Source of the DNA: Colwellia psychrerythraea
Lineage (GTDB): Bacteria; Pseudomonadota; Gammaproteobacteria; Enterobacterales; Alteromonadaceae
DNA: 64,000 nt
NCBI RefSeq assembly: GCF_000764185.1
Contig: NZ_JQEC01000074.1
Coordinates: 1 to 64,000 of the forward strand
Direction: 5' to 3'
Made by a program: the position numbers and the translations under genes. Position 1 is the stretch's first letter, and every line of letters begins with the position of its first letter. Below, in pieces: positions 9,501 to 18,392 of the stretch. The notes beneath the pieces are model-generated. The model was not told the origin of the DNA and did not search any database. It saw nothing but the letters and a program-made list of their open reading frames with translations.

Positions 9501-11057
9501 GCCCTTATGCTGCACACCTTTGTCAGTGATGACCCTGATATTAAGGAAATTGTACGAGAGCCGTTGAAAAATTATCTTCGCCATTCATTGCACCTGATCA
9601 AGTCTTTGGTCGAGGGCACGGAAGTGGACGAAGGAGTGGATTGGGAAAAAGATCCCGAGGTGGTACTTGAATTCGCTTTCCAGCGTTATTATCAATCTTT
9701 CGGCCTGTTTGGCAGCGTGCAAGCTTGCCAGACCAAGGTAGCAGAATTTACCGCCATAGGTGTCAATGAAGTGGCCAGCCTGATTGATTTTGGTATCGAT
9801 AACCACACAGTGCTGGCCAGCCTTCCTTACCTGGCCAGTCTGCAAAAGTTATGCAAGCAAGGTAGCGCCAGACAAAAGTTGTTGTCTAAGCGCTTATTGA
9901 GGGAATGGTCACCGTTGGCATTGATTAAAAAATATAATGTCACTCATATGCAGTGTACACCTTCCTTTATCAATGACTGGGTTAATAATCAAGATGGTCA
10001 GCAAGGGCTGAATCAACTGAAAATGTTACTGGTCGGTGGAGAAGCAATCGCCCCTGGGGTCGCCTCTAAACTGGTTGAGCATGTCTCGGGTGTCATCTAC
10101 AACATGTACGGACCGACGGAAACCACTATTTGGTCTGCGATTGACCGCATAGATAGTAGCGATGTACGTATCGGTTTACCTATGGCTAATACCCGTTTTT
10201 ATATTCTAGATCGCCAACATCAGTTGGTGCCAGATGGCATTGTCGGAGAGTTGTGCATTGCTGGTGATGGTGTTGCTGGGGGGTATTTCAACCGCCATGA
10301 ACTGACCATGAGCCAGTTTATCACCGATCCGTTTACCAGCGGTGATAGCGAAATCATGTATAAAACTGGTGACCTAGTGCAACGCTCTGCTGATGGCCGA
10401 CTCAGGTTTTTGGGTCGACTCGATGAACAAATAAAATTTAATGGTTTCCGCATTGAATTGGGTGAAATAGAACATTATATCAATGAATTTGACGGGGTTG
10501 ATTCGAGTTTTATCTTGGCGCATAAAAACGACAATGACAAGCGTACCCTAGTCGCTTATATCCGTATGAAAGATGGCCAAGCTAATGTCGAGCAACATAC
10601 ATTGGCTGACAGGTTGCGTCAATACCTAGCGACCCAGGTGCCGGACTTTATGATCCCCGCAGTCTTTGTCCTAGTGGCACATTGGCCGTTGACGCCTAAC
10701 GGTAAGCTTGATAAAAGGGCCTTGCCGGCCTTGGACGGGCAACAGTCGGGTGCCCGCCATATTGAGCCTGATGGTGAGACTGAAAAAGCACTGGCCGAGA
10801 TCTGGTACGGTGTATTGCAACTTGAAACGGGCAAGATCAGTGCCATGGGCAACTTCTTTAATCTTGGTGGTCATTCTTTGTTATCGTTACGCCTGGTCGC
10901 CGATATTTGCAAACAGTTTGCCATTGAAATTGATGTCAGGGCGGTGTTTGAAGCTCCGGTATTGCGGGATATGGCATTGGTGATAGATCGTGCACTGTTG
11001 GTCATGAAGTCAGCAGCATTAACAGATGAAGAAGTAGAGGTTGAAGGATGGCTTTAA
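6525..11057 (+). CDS. NRPS: TubC docking - C - A interrupted by FMN monooxygenase - PCP (Gly-like)
   Basis: A 1510-residue module. I chose ATG 6525 over the in-frame ATG at 6477 because it follows the previous stop, has AGAAGAGG upstream and begins directly with a TubC docking domain (1-55). The C domain (about 80-510) has HHIASDGWS near 207. The A domain starts near 525, has A3 YTSGSTGNPKG near 689 and A4 FDISVLELL near 735, is then interrupted at about 768-1108 by a luciferase-like monooxygenase, and resumes with A5 NMYGPTETT near 1193. The code read across the insertion is DILQLGMIWK, one change from the glycine code I know (DILQLGLIWK). The PCP serine is in GGHSLLS near 1450, and the tail ends in EEVEVEGWL. 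Sampled lines are about 50-52% GC, higher than the following gene. Likely product: glycine loaded and oxygenated on the enzyme (inference). Confidence 0.93.
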   Translation: MKDLKRFLTSLHEKGIHLFVEKGELKSNAKLGAITSEIGKKIKQNKLEIIRFLEQIHGSERQGGKIKKATNITSYPLSFAQLRLWLLDKIDGGSSHYNMPTALKLNGDLNVEALKAAFSTIVERHEALRTYFVASQSEQPIQVVQAPDGFAVTVIDLSDLEGEVQAAALKQHVGEDVTGIFDLSADFMLRVTLLRLDEQQYILLATMHHIASDGWSKGLMVNEFTTLYGAYSKGLANPLPPLELQYTDYSQWQRNWLRDDVLDKQLDYWSRHLADLPMVHSLPLEGARPPVQTFNGDDHYSVIKQHNAQALVELCQSHGATLFMGLNAAICTLLARYSNQTDIVLGTPIANREQAEITPLIGFFMNSLVLRMDLSNDPSFNQLLAQSKGMLLDAYAHQQVPFEQIVEKLQPERSLSYTPLYQMMLILHNIEQGEGELPGLTLESIQNQDSDAKYDLIFHVTELSEGLGITWNYNTDLFSHDTIRGMAEHFSHLLEQLLQNPDKDVFTVDLLNQRQLQQQVLQWNDTQIDYQDDLCIHQLFEAQAARTPDAVALVFEDTELTYAELNHKANQLALHLVENYQITADTLVGICVERSMEMMISLLAILKAGGAYVPMDPGYPANRLAHILADSGIRYLLTQTDILPMFELDDSVMVICIDTKSLIRDDEDVANIAIENPALRSSSLAYMIYTSGSTGNPKGVMVSHKNALNFFTGLNQTLGQSEHQATWLAVTSISFDISVLELLWTLSQGNKIVIQPDRPADISQPCELDISLFYFAAEESKSGVNKYELLLEGAKFADKNGLSGVWVPERHFANFGDQFPNPSVAAAAVAALTDNIAIRAGSVVLPLHDPIRVAEEWSMVDNLSNGRVEVAIASGWHPNDFVFVPEVFETRHQVMRDNLNIVQNLWRGESIKRTNGQGKEVDIQLHPSPIQANMPTWITAATSPVTFEYAGSIGANVLTHLLGHSIEELGEKIKLYRDALEKAGFDREQGKVALMLHTFVSDDPDIKEIVREPLKNYLRHSLHLIKSLVEGTEVDEGVDWEKDPEVVLEFAFQRYYQSFGLFGSVQACQTKVAEFTAIGVNEVASLIDFGIDNHTVLASLPYLASLQKLCKQGSARQKLLSKRLLREWSPLALIKKYNVTHMQCTPSFINDWVNNQDGQQGLNQLKMLLVGGEAIAPGVASKLVEHVSGVIYNMYGPTETTIWSAIDRIDSSDVRIGLPMANTRFYILDRQHQLVPDGIVGELCIAGDGVAGGYFNRHELTMSQFITDPFTSGDSEIMYKTGDLVQRSADGRLRFLGRLDEQIKFNGFRIELGEIEHYINEFDGVDSSFILAHKNDNDKRTLVAYIRMKDGQANVEQHTLADRLRQYLATQVPDFMIPAVFVLVAHWPLTPNGKLDKRALPALDGQQSGARHIEPDGETEKALAEIWYGVLQLETGKISAMGNFFNLGGHSLLSLRLVADICKQFAIEIDVRAVFEAPVLRDMALVIDRALLVMKSAALTDEEVEVEGWL
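8826..9850 (+). other. Luciferase-like (LLM) monooxygenase domain inserted in an A domain
   Basis: About 340 residues, from LDISLFYFAAEES to SLQKLCKQ, match the FMN-dependent luciferase-like monooxygenases that occur in natural-product enzymes (MupA / Atu3671 type). Visible features are VWVPERHF, the RAGSVVLPLHDPIRVAEEW segment and ASGWHPNDF. The domain lies between adenylation motifs A4 and A5 and keeps the reading frame on both sides. I recall an A-domain monooxygenase in myxothiazol MtaG and melithiazol MelG, linked to oxidation of a glycine unit. In this cluster further modules follow, so chain release at this point is not obvious. Confidence 0.85.
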
Positions 11058-14000
11058 TTGCAGAACAGATAATTAAAAAATCTCAGGAAACGGGGGTTTA
11101 TCTATTTATCGAAAAAGGAGCTTTGGGTTTTAAACAAACAAAAGGGGCGCGCTTCGATGCCGATCTGAAACGGGATATCCAGAAACATAAGGCAGAGATC
11201 ATCGATTTTCTGAGCCTGCATACAAAAACAGTTCACAGAAAAGAGATAACCAAGATTGACCAAGATACTAGCTTGATCCCTATGTCTTTTGCCCAGCAAC
11301 GCCTATGGTTACTGGATAAAATCGATGGTGGTAGTTGCCATTACCACATGCCAGCAGCACTAACCTTATCAGGTGAGTTAAATCTCGATGCATTAGAGTT
11401 CACCTTTAATAAAATTATCCAGCGCCATGAAAGTTTACGTACTGTCTTCAGAGAGGACGACGATGGTCAGGCCGTTCAAGTTATCCTACAGGAAGTTATA
11501 TTCACCCTGCCGCTAACAGATTTGTCTAACCTGCAGGGAGAAGTACAAACCAGGGCGCTGACCAAGGCTATCGAGCAGGATGCGGTCGCCCCTTTTGATT
11601 TAAGTCGAAGTTTGATGTTACGGGCGAGTGTATTGAAGTTGGGTGAGACAGTACATGTATTACTATTCAACATGCACCATATTGCATCTGATGGCTGGTC
11701 AATGGGAATTTTACTGAATGAATTTTCATCACTATACACGGCTTTCTCACAAGGCCAACCAGACCCTCTCACACCGCTAGACATACAGTACGCCGATTAC
11801 GCCCACTGGCAACGAAACTGGTTGCAGGACGAGGTATTGGATGAACAACTAGGTTATTGGAAAAAACAGTTAGCAGGATTACCTGCGGTGCACAGTCTTC
11901 CGTTGGGTAAGATACGTCCCGCAGTACAGAATTTTAACGGACAAATAGTTAGCTCGCATATTCAGCGCAGCAGTTACGATACCCTTTATCGTTTTTGTCA
12001 GGTTAATGGTGCAACTCTCTTTATGGGATTACAGGCTGCTTTTGCGGTATTGCTCGCCCGTTATAGTAATGAAACCGATATTGTGATGGGCACCTCAATC
12101 GCAAATCGTGAGCAACCAGAAGTCGCTGGTCTGATTGGTTTCTTTGTTAATAACTTGGTACTGCGCAATGATTTATCAGCCAACCCCAGTTTTAGAGGTT
12201 TATTAAATCAAAGCAAAGCAATGTTACTGGATGCCTATGCCCATCAACAGATCCCTTTCGAACTGATTGTCGAAACCCTTCAACCAGCGCGTAGCTTAAA
12301 TCACAGCCCGCTGTTTCAGGTAATGTTGGTTTTACAAAACAATGAAGAAGGCACACTGGAGCTGCCTGGATTAACCCTGCTATCAAGCGGAGAAAGGAGC
12401 AGAGTAGCAAAATATGATTTAACGCTGAATGTGACAGAGAATGAATATGGGTTACAGCTTGACTGGGAATACGATAGCGATTTATTTGAGAGAAGTACGA
12501 TAGCACTTATGGCAGGTAGTTTTGAGCGCCTGTTAATTACCCTGTTACAGACCCCAGATAAAAGTGTATTTGAAGTCGGGGTACTTAGTGAGGCCCAGAT
12601 ACACCACTTAGTGCATGAGCTTAATGATACACAGGCAGATTATCCGAAGGATAAGTGTATCCATGAGTTTTTTGAGCAGCAAGCTGAGCTAAATCCAAAT
12701 AACATAGCAGTGGTGTTTGAAGATAAGCAACTTACCTATAAGCAATTAAATGAAAAATCCAATCAATTAGCGCATTACCTCAAAATACAGCATGATATAA
12801 AACCAGATACCTTAGTAGGTTTGTGTGTTGAGCGCTCACTGGAAATGGTGATAGGTATTATCGCTATATTAAAAGCGGGTGGCGCCTATGTACCACTGGA
12901 TCCAAGTTACCCACAAGATCGTATCAGCTATATGCTTGAAGATGCCCAGTTAGAGCTTGTATTGAGTCAGGTTCAGGTACAAAAAGTGCTTTCAGGCTTT
13001 AATGGTGCAGTTGTGATGCTGGATGGCTTGGGTGATACAGATGAAAATCATGTCGATAGCCAGAGTCATTTTTGTAGTCGGTATGGTAAAAACAACCTCA
13101 CAGTCGCAAATAGCGGATTGACCTCATCGCACTTAGCTTATGTGATTTATACTTCGGGTTCAACCGGTCAGCCCAAAGGCGTTATGATAGAGCATCAGGC
13201 TTTTGTTAATTTTGCATTATCTGACCAACGTCATTTATGCTACGACAGTAACAGTAAAATATTGAATCCATTATCCATTAGTTTTGATGCAGGTAATGGT
13301 TATTTGTTAGGTGGCTTGTTATCGGGAAGTTGTGTTTATATTGGTCACGAAATTAAAAGGGGAGGCGCTTATTTATTTGATATTATAGAGAAAAATAAGA
13401 TAACCCATGCTGTTTTTCCGTATTCAGTATTGGATAAGAGTAGTATCAAAGTAACTAATTCTCTTAAGTACCTTATTTCTGGTGGTGGGAATATCAATAG
13501 CGAAGTAATTTCACTACTTGAAGAGGTTAATTTAATTAATTGTTATGGTCCAACTGAGGCAACGGTAACTAGCACCTTTGCAGAAATGTCTGTTTCAAAA
13601 TTGGTGACTATAGGTAGACCCATTGATAATTGTGAAGCGTATCTTTTTTCCTCGGTTCAGCAATTGTTACCGCTAGGAGTTGTAGGAGAGTTATATATTG
13701 GTGGGGCTGGACTTGCTCGCGGATACTTAAATCGCCCTGAGTTAACAGCAGAGTGTTTTATCTCTAACCCATTTTACGATAAAAACAAAGCCAATAGCGC
13801 TCCGCGTTTATACAGAACAGGGGACTTAGTACGTTATTTAGCTGACGGTAATCTTGAATTTATCGGCCGTGCTGATGACCAAGTAAAAATACGCGGATTC
13901 AGGATAGAGTTAGGTGAAGTTGAAGCGCAGTTAACGCAACTCGACTCAGTTGACTCAGCCTTAGTGATGGCAAAGGAATTAGCAGGCAGTCAGCAATTGG

Positions 14001-17000
14001 TAGGTTATGTTAAGCCACAAAATGCGATAGCTGAACAGGATGTAGCAAATTATATAACAGCAGCCAAAGCATCGCTTGGACAACAGTTACCCGAGTACAT
14101 GGTACCAAACATTATTATGCTGGTTGAACAGTGGCCATTAACGCCTAACGGTAAGATAGATAAAAAATCCTTGCCAACACCAGATGGCAGTTGCATGCAG
14201 GGTGAGTATCTCCCCCCTGAAACTAAAGCAGAGAAAAGCCTAGTTGTAATTTGGGCCGACTTACTTGATTTGAATGCGGATACTATTAGCATCACCGCGA
14301 ACTTTTTTGAACTCGGTGGCCATTCTTTATTGATTATTCAATTAGTGGCACGTATTAAGAAATTAGGGTTAAGTATTGATGTGCCGTCTGTGTATAAATC
14401 AGCTAACCTACAAGTCCTGGCGAGTATACTTGTTAATGCAGATACTGACGCCATTGATTTTGTGGTGCCAGAGAATTTAATCCCAGAAAACTGTGATTAC
14501 ATTACACCTGAGATGTTGCCATTAGTTGATTTAATGCAATCTGAGTTGGATGATATCTTTGCAAAGGTGCCAGGTGGTGCGAGTAATATTCAAGATATTT
14601 ATCCGCTTGCAGAGTTGCAAAAGGGGATATTGTATATACATAATGTTACTGAGCAGCGCGACCCTTATGTCATTCTTTCTTACTATGAGCTTTCTAATGA
14701 ACAATCACTTGAGCACTTTATATCATGCCTTAATTTCACCATTGAGCGCTATGATGTTTTACGTACGGCGGTATTGTGGCGCAATCGTGAAACTGCATTA
14801 CAAGTTGTATATAAGGAGGCTCAGTTACCGATAGAATATCTAAACTTTGATAATGCTGATAATGTACGAGAGGCTTTTTTTAGCTATGCAGATAATGGTG
14901 CTCATCGTATTGAGCTTGAAACGGCACCTTTGATTCAATTGCAAGTAGTGAAAGATGAGCAGTCAGGGCAATATTTAGCGTTGTTGAAAAAACACCATTT
15001 GTTGATCGACAACGTTTCTATAGAAATCATCATGTCGGAAGTTGCATTATTTCAACGAGGTATGGCTGATAGTTTACCTGTCCCTGTGTTGTATCGGGAG
15101 TTTATAGCGCGTACATTGCATAATCATGCGACATTAGACATAGAGGGTTTTTTCACACAGCAATTGGGTGATGTGGAAGAAGCCACTTTACCCTTTGGGT
15201 TAAGTGATGTTACAGGAGATGGCAGTGATATAGTTGAATTGCATGTTGATGTGGGTGAGGAGGTATCTACCCGCATTAGAAAAATCATGCGTCAGGAGAA
15301 ACAAAGCCCAGCAAGTTTCTTTCATACGGCGTGGTCCATGGTGTTATCGGTATGCTGTGGTCACGATGATGTTGTATTTGGTACGGTTTTATCGGGTCGT
15401 ATGAATGGTGATGAAAACAGTGAAAATGCGTTAGGGATGATGATAAATACTTTACCGCTAAGAGTGACGCTTAATGATTTAGATGCAAAATTGGTAGTTC
15501 AGCAAGTACATGATGGGCTTTTATCACTTATACCTTATGAGCAAGCCTCGTTAGCGCAAGCTCAGCGTTGTAGTGGTTTGGGAGGCTCTGTGCCATTATT
15601 CAGTGCAAATCTGAATTATCGGCATAATAAAGTAGAGACATTTAAGGCTGAGATAAATGAGGTAGATAATGAAATACAGACCTATGAAACTGCTTATATC
15701 ACTTTAGGTTCGCAGGAACGCACGAATTATCCATTTAATCTATCAGTAAACGATAATGGCAAAAGTCAAGATTTTTCATTTGATTTTCAAATAGACAAAA
15801 GCGTTGAGGTTCAACGTATTGCTGATTATATGCAAACAGCAGTAATGTCATTACTCGAAGCACTTGAGCAGGATGATAAAACCCCAGTTAAGCAAATATC
15901 TGTGTTGCCAAACACAGAAATAAAACACTTAGTGCATGAGCTAAATGAGACCTGTTCTGATTACCCGAAAGATAAGTGTATCCATGAGTTATTTGAGCAG
16001 AAAGTTGAAGAAAATCCAGATAATATAGCCTTAGTATTCAAAGAACAACAGCTTACTTACAAGCAGCTAAATGATAAGTCCAATCAGTTAGCACATTACC
16101 TGTTAGATAATCACGATATCAAGCCAGATACTTTAGTGGGCCTTTGCGTTGAACGTTCATTGGAAATGGTTGTGGGTATTCTCGCCATTCTTAAAGCGGG
16201 AGGGGCCTATGTACCACTTGATCCTGAATATCCAGAAGACCGATTGAAATATATGATTGAGGATGCTGAATTAAAGACTGTTTTAACACAAAGTAGTTTA
16301 AGTGAATGTAAAGCTGTGTCAAAAGAGCAGGCCTTATATATAGATGAACTACTAGTTTCAGAACAAATAAATGAATATTCAGCAGCAAACATTAGTAAAA
16401 CACAGTATGGTTTGCAAGCTAATCATCTTGCTTATGTGATTTATACCTCGGGTTCAACGGGACAACCTAAAGGTGTAATGGTTGAGCACGAACAGCTAAA
16501 TAATTTGCTTAACGGTATTAAATCTCAATCTGGCTGTGATAAGCAAGATCAATTACTCGCGGTAACTTCTCTGTGTTTCGATATTCATACGCTTGAAATT
16601 TTCTTACCCATTACGAATGGGGCTACTTTAATTATTGCTCCTAAACGAGCGGTTACCACGCCAGAAAACTTACAAAATTTGATTGAAAAACATCATGTTA
16701 CTATCATGCAGGCAACCCCATCTACCTGGAAGATATTAGTTGAAAATAACTGGCAGCCTGAGCACAAGATTAAAGTGCTCTGTGGTGGGGAAGTACTGAC
16801 AGAGCAATTAAAAAATGCGCTGCTCAAACGGCACAATATTGAACTTTGGAATATGTACGGTCCAACAGAAACTTGTGTTTGGTCAGCCACTGCTCAAATG
16901 AGTTTAGCGCGAACCGTCGATATAGGTGCCCCGGTGGGCAATACAAGCTTTTACTTACTGGATGATAAGTTAAAGCTTGTTCCACACGGCTTGCCGGGCG

Positions 17001-18214
17001 AACTGCACATTGGTGGAGTAGGTTTAGCTCGCGGATATTTAAACCGAGCCGATTTAACTGCTGAAAAGTTCATTGAAAATCCTTTTTACGATAAAGACAA
17101 TTGCAATAGTAGCGAGCGCCTATATAAAACAGGTGATTTTGTGCAACGGCTCCCTGATGGTAAGTTAAAGTTTTTGTCTCGAATAGATCATCAAGTTAAA
17201 ATACGTGGCTTTCGCATCGAATTAGGGGAAATAGAGCATGTATTATCGACGCATTTTACGGTAAAAGATGTCGTGGTATTGGGCCGGGAAAATAATAATG
17301 GTGATAAACATCTGTCGGCTTATATTGTACCGACAAAAGCGCTTGACCTTGAAAGTGAAGACGTTAAATTATTACGCTATGAGTTAAAATCAGCACTTAA
17401 GCAAGTGTTACCCGAATATATGATCCCATTAGAATTTATTTTGTTAGATAAATTTCCTCTAACAAATAATGGCAAATTTGATCGTAAATCCTTGTTAGCA
17501 GCTGATTTTTCACAAGAGCAAACTTTTTATGTAAAACCTTCTGCAGATTCAGAGAAGCAAAAACAATTGTGCGATATTTGGCAAAATATTCTAGGCGTTA
17601 AACGAGTTGGTATTACAGATGACTTTTTTGAACTTGGCGGTGATTCCATAATTGCATTACGATTAATTAATGTCATGGAGCAGCATGGGCTTTCAATCAG
17701 TATCGGCCAGTTATGGACACATCGAACAATTGAGGCTTTATGTGATTCAACCGTGTTTGATCTTATAGATGAAAATGAGCATGATTTGCCTATCACCATG
17801 CTTGATAAAGGTCAATGCTTGATTGAACACTTTGAGATCGATACACCGTTCAATGAAACTTATTTACGTTATGCGATTAACAAGTTATTATCAAATGAAT
17901 TATTGAATTATAAAGTTATAGAGAATAACGGTGAGCATGTCTTAGTGGCTGCTAATCGAAGCAGGAAAGAGAAAAATTCGATTTGGCAAATATTAGATGA
18001 AACAGTCACAGATGTTGATAATTTTATAGAAAAGCAAAGTAGGCGCTTGAATGATAAAATTATGGCGCTTAATGGCGATTTAATAGGATTGGCTTACCTT
18101 AACCATAATGATAGACAAATTTGTATTATTGCCACGCATAGTTCACTGATTGATGAAAATAATTGGCACAGTTTACTGGCTAATTTTAAAAATGATCTTA
18201 TCAAAAAAGATTGA
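11048..18214 (+). CDS. NRPS: TubC docking - C - A - PCP - E/C-like - A (Gly-like) - PCP - truncated tail
   Basis: A 2388-residue bimodular protein. Order: docking domain 1-58; C domain about 75-505 (HHIASDGWS near 210); A domain about 525-1040, code DAGVIGCVTK, unassigned; PCP with GGHSLL near 1090; a condensation domain about 1150-1600 of the dual E/C type (IQDIYPLAELQKGILY, then KKHHLLIDN near 1316); A domain about 1625-2160, code DILQLGMVWK, glycine-like; PCP with GGDSI near 2197. The first dual-type motif, usually HHxxxxxGD, reads IHNVTEQRD, so epimerase activity is doubtful. The last 140 residues resemble the first lobe of an E or C domain, with HSSLIDE in place of HHxxxDG, and then stop. 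The gene overlaps the preceding one by 10 bases, with GAAGG just before ATG. No acidic docking tail is present, so this is probably the last protein of the line. Confidence 0.93.
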   Translation: MALIAEQIIKKSQETGVYLFIEKGALGFKQTKGARFDADLKRDIQKHKAEIIDFLSLHTKTVHRKEITKIDQDTSLIPMSFAQQRLWLLDKIDGGSCHYHMPAALTLSGELNLDALEFTFNKIIQRHESLRTVFREDDDGQAVQVILQEVIFTLPLTDLSNLQGEVQTRALTKAIEQDAVAPFDLSRSLMLRASVLKLGETVHVLLFNMHHIASDGWSMGILLNEFSSLYTAFSQGQPDPLTPLDIQYADYAHWQRNWLQDEVLDEQLGYWKKQLAGLPAVHSLPLGKIRPAVQNFNGQIVSSHIQRSSYDTLYRFCQVNGATLFMGLQAAFAVLLARYSNETDIVMGTSIANREQPEVAGLIGFFVNNLVLRNDLSANPSFRGLLNQSKAMLLDAYAHQQIPFELIVETLQPARSLNHSPLFQVMLVLQNNEEGTLELPGLTLLSSGERSRVAKYDLTLNVTENEYGLQLDWEYDSDLFERSTIALMAGSFERLLITLLQTPDKSVFEVGVLSEAQIHHLVHELNDTQADYPKDKCIHEFFEQQAELNPNNIAVVFEDKQLTYKQLNEKSNQLAHYLKIQHDIKPDTLVGLCVERSLEMVIGIIAILKAGGAYVPLDPSYPQDRISYMLEDAQLELVLSQVQVQKVLSGFNGAVVMLDGLGDTDENHVDSQSHFCSRYGKNNLTVANSGLTSSHLAYVIYTSGSTGQPKGVMIEHQAFVNFALSDQRHLCYDSNSKILNPLSISFDAGNGYLLGGLLSGSCVYIGHEIKRGGAYLFDIIEKNKITHAVFPYSVLDKSSIKVTNSLKYLISGGGNINSEVISLLEEVNLINCYGPTEATVTSTFAEMSVSKLVTIGRPIDNCEAYLFSSVQQLLPLGVVGELYIGGAGLARGYLNRPELTAECFISNPFYDKNKANSAPRLYRTGDLVRYLADGNLEFIGRADDQVKIRGFRIELGEVEAQLTQLDSVDSALVMAKELAGSQQLVGYVKPQNAIAEQDVANYITAAKASLGQQLPEYMVPNIIMLVEQWPLTPNGKIDKKSLPTPDGSCMQGEYLPPETKAEKSLVVIWADLLDLNADTISITANFFELGGHSLLIIQLVARIKKLGLSIDVPSVYKSANLQVLASILVNADTDAIDFVVPENLIPENCDYITPEMLPLVDLMQSELDDIFAKVPGGASNIQDIYPLAELQKGILYIHNVTEQRDPYVILSYYELSNEQSLEHFISCLNFTIERYDVLRTAVLWRNRETALQVVYKEAQLPIEYLNFDNADNVREAFFSYADNGAHRIELETAPLIQLQVVKDEQSGQYLALLKKHHLLIDNVSIEIIMSEVALFQRGMADSLPVPVLYREFIARTLHNHATLDIEGFFTQQLGDVEEATLPFGLSDVTGDGSDIVELHVDVGEEVSTRIRKIMRQEKQSPASFFHTAWSMVLSVCCGHDDVVFGTVLSGRMNGDENSENALGMMINTLPLRVTLNDLDAKLVVQQVHDGLLSLIPYEQASLAQAQRCSGLGGSVPLFSANLNYRHNKVETFKAEINEVDNEIQTYETAYITLGSQERTNYPFNLSVNDNGKSQDFSFDFQIDKSVEVQRIADYMQTAVMSLLEALEQDDKTPVKQISVLPNTEIKHLVHELNETCSDYPKDKCIHELFEQKVEENPDNIALVFKEQQLTYKQLNDKSNQLAHYLLDNHDIKPDTLVGLCVERSLEMVVGILAILKAGGAYVPLDPEYPEDRLKYMIEDAELKTVLTQSSLSECKAVSKEQALYIDELLVSEQINEYSAANISKTQYGLQANHLAYVIYTSGSTGQPKGVMVEHEQLNNLLNGIKSQSGCDKQDQLLAVTSLCFDIHTLEIFLPITNGATLIIAPKRAVTTPENLQNLIEKHHVTIMQATPSTWKILVENNWQPEHKIKVLCGGEVLTEQLKNALLKRHNIELWNMYGPTETCVWSATAQMSLARTVDIGAPVGNTSFYLLDDKLKLVPHGLPGELHIGGVGLARGYLNRADLTAEKFIENPFYDKDNCNSSERLYKTGDFVQRLPDGKLKFLSRIDHQVKIRGFRIELGEIEHVLSTHFTVKDVVVLGRENNNGDKHLSAYIVPTKALDLESEDVKLLRYELKSALKQVLPEYMIPLEFILLDKFPLTNNGKFDRKSLLAADFSQEQTFYVKPSADSEKQKQLCDIWQNILGVKRVGITDDFFELGGDSIIALRLINVMEQHGLSISIGQLWTHRTIEALCDSTVFDLIDENEHDLPITMLDKGQCLIEHFEIDTPFNETYLRYAINKLLSNELLNYKVIENNGEHVLVAANRSRKEKNSIWQILDETVTDVDNFIEKQSRRLNDKIMALNGDLIGLAYLNHNDRQICIIATHSSLIDENNWHSLLANFKNDLIKKD

Positions 18215-18241
18215 ATTATTTAAAGCGTAGATAGGGTATTG

Positions 18242-18264
18242 CGCCCGATAGATATCGGGCGTTT
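18242..18264 (+). terminator. Rho-independent terminator after the NRPS operon
   Basis: The inverted repeat CGCCCGATA / TATCGGGCG (18242-18250 and 18253-18261) gives a GC-rich hairpin followed by TTT, 28 bases after the NRPS stop. The short U-run makes it a moderate candidate. Its position separates the four NRPS genes from the thioesterase gene. Confidence 0.6.
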
Positions 18265-18392
18265 AATGTTGATTTACTGATCCTATTGAAACGAATACGT
18301 TTTCTCACAATCAATAGTTATCGGTATTGTTATTAAAAAACTACAAATCATCGGTGTGAGATTGCATTATGGCGATGAGAGGAGAAGTTATA

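Noticed and set aside
9018-9517. Two minus-strand frames opposite the monooxygenase domain
   Set aside because: They are antisense shadows of a clear domain in the plus-strand gene; no RBS or homology.
14550-14834. Open frame of 94 codons inside the fourth NRPS gene
   Set aside because: It is in another frame of a long, well-conserved NRPS coding sequence and has no family signature.
18369-18392. Upstream ATG 18369 as start of the thioesterase
   Set aside because: The strong AGAGGAGAAG site lies inside that extension and points to ATG 18393.
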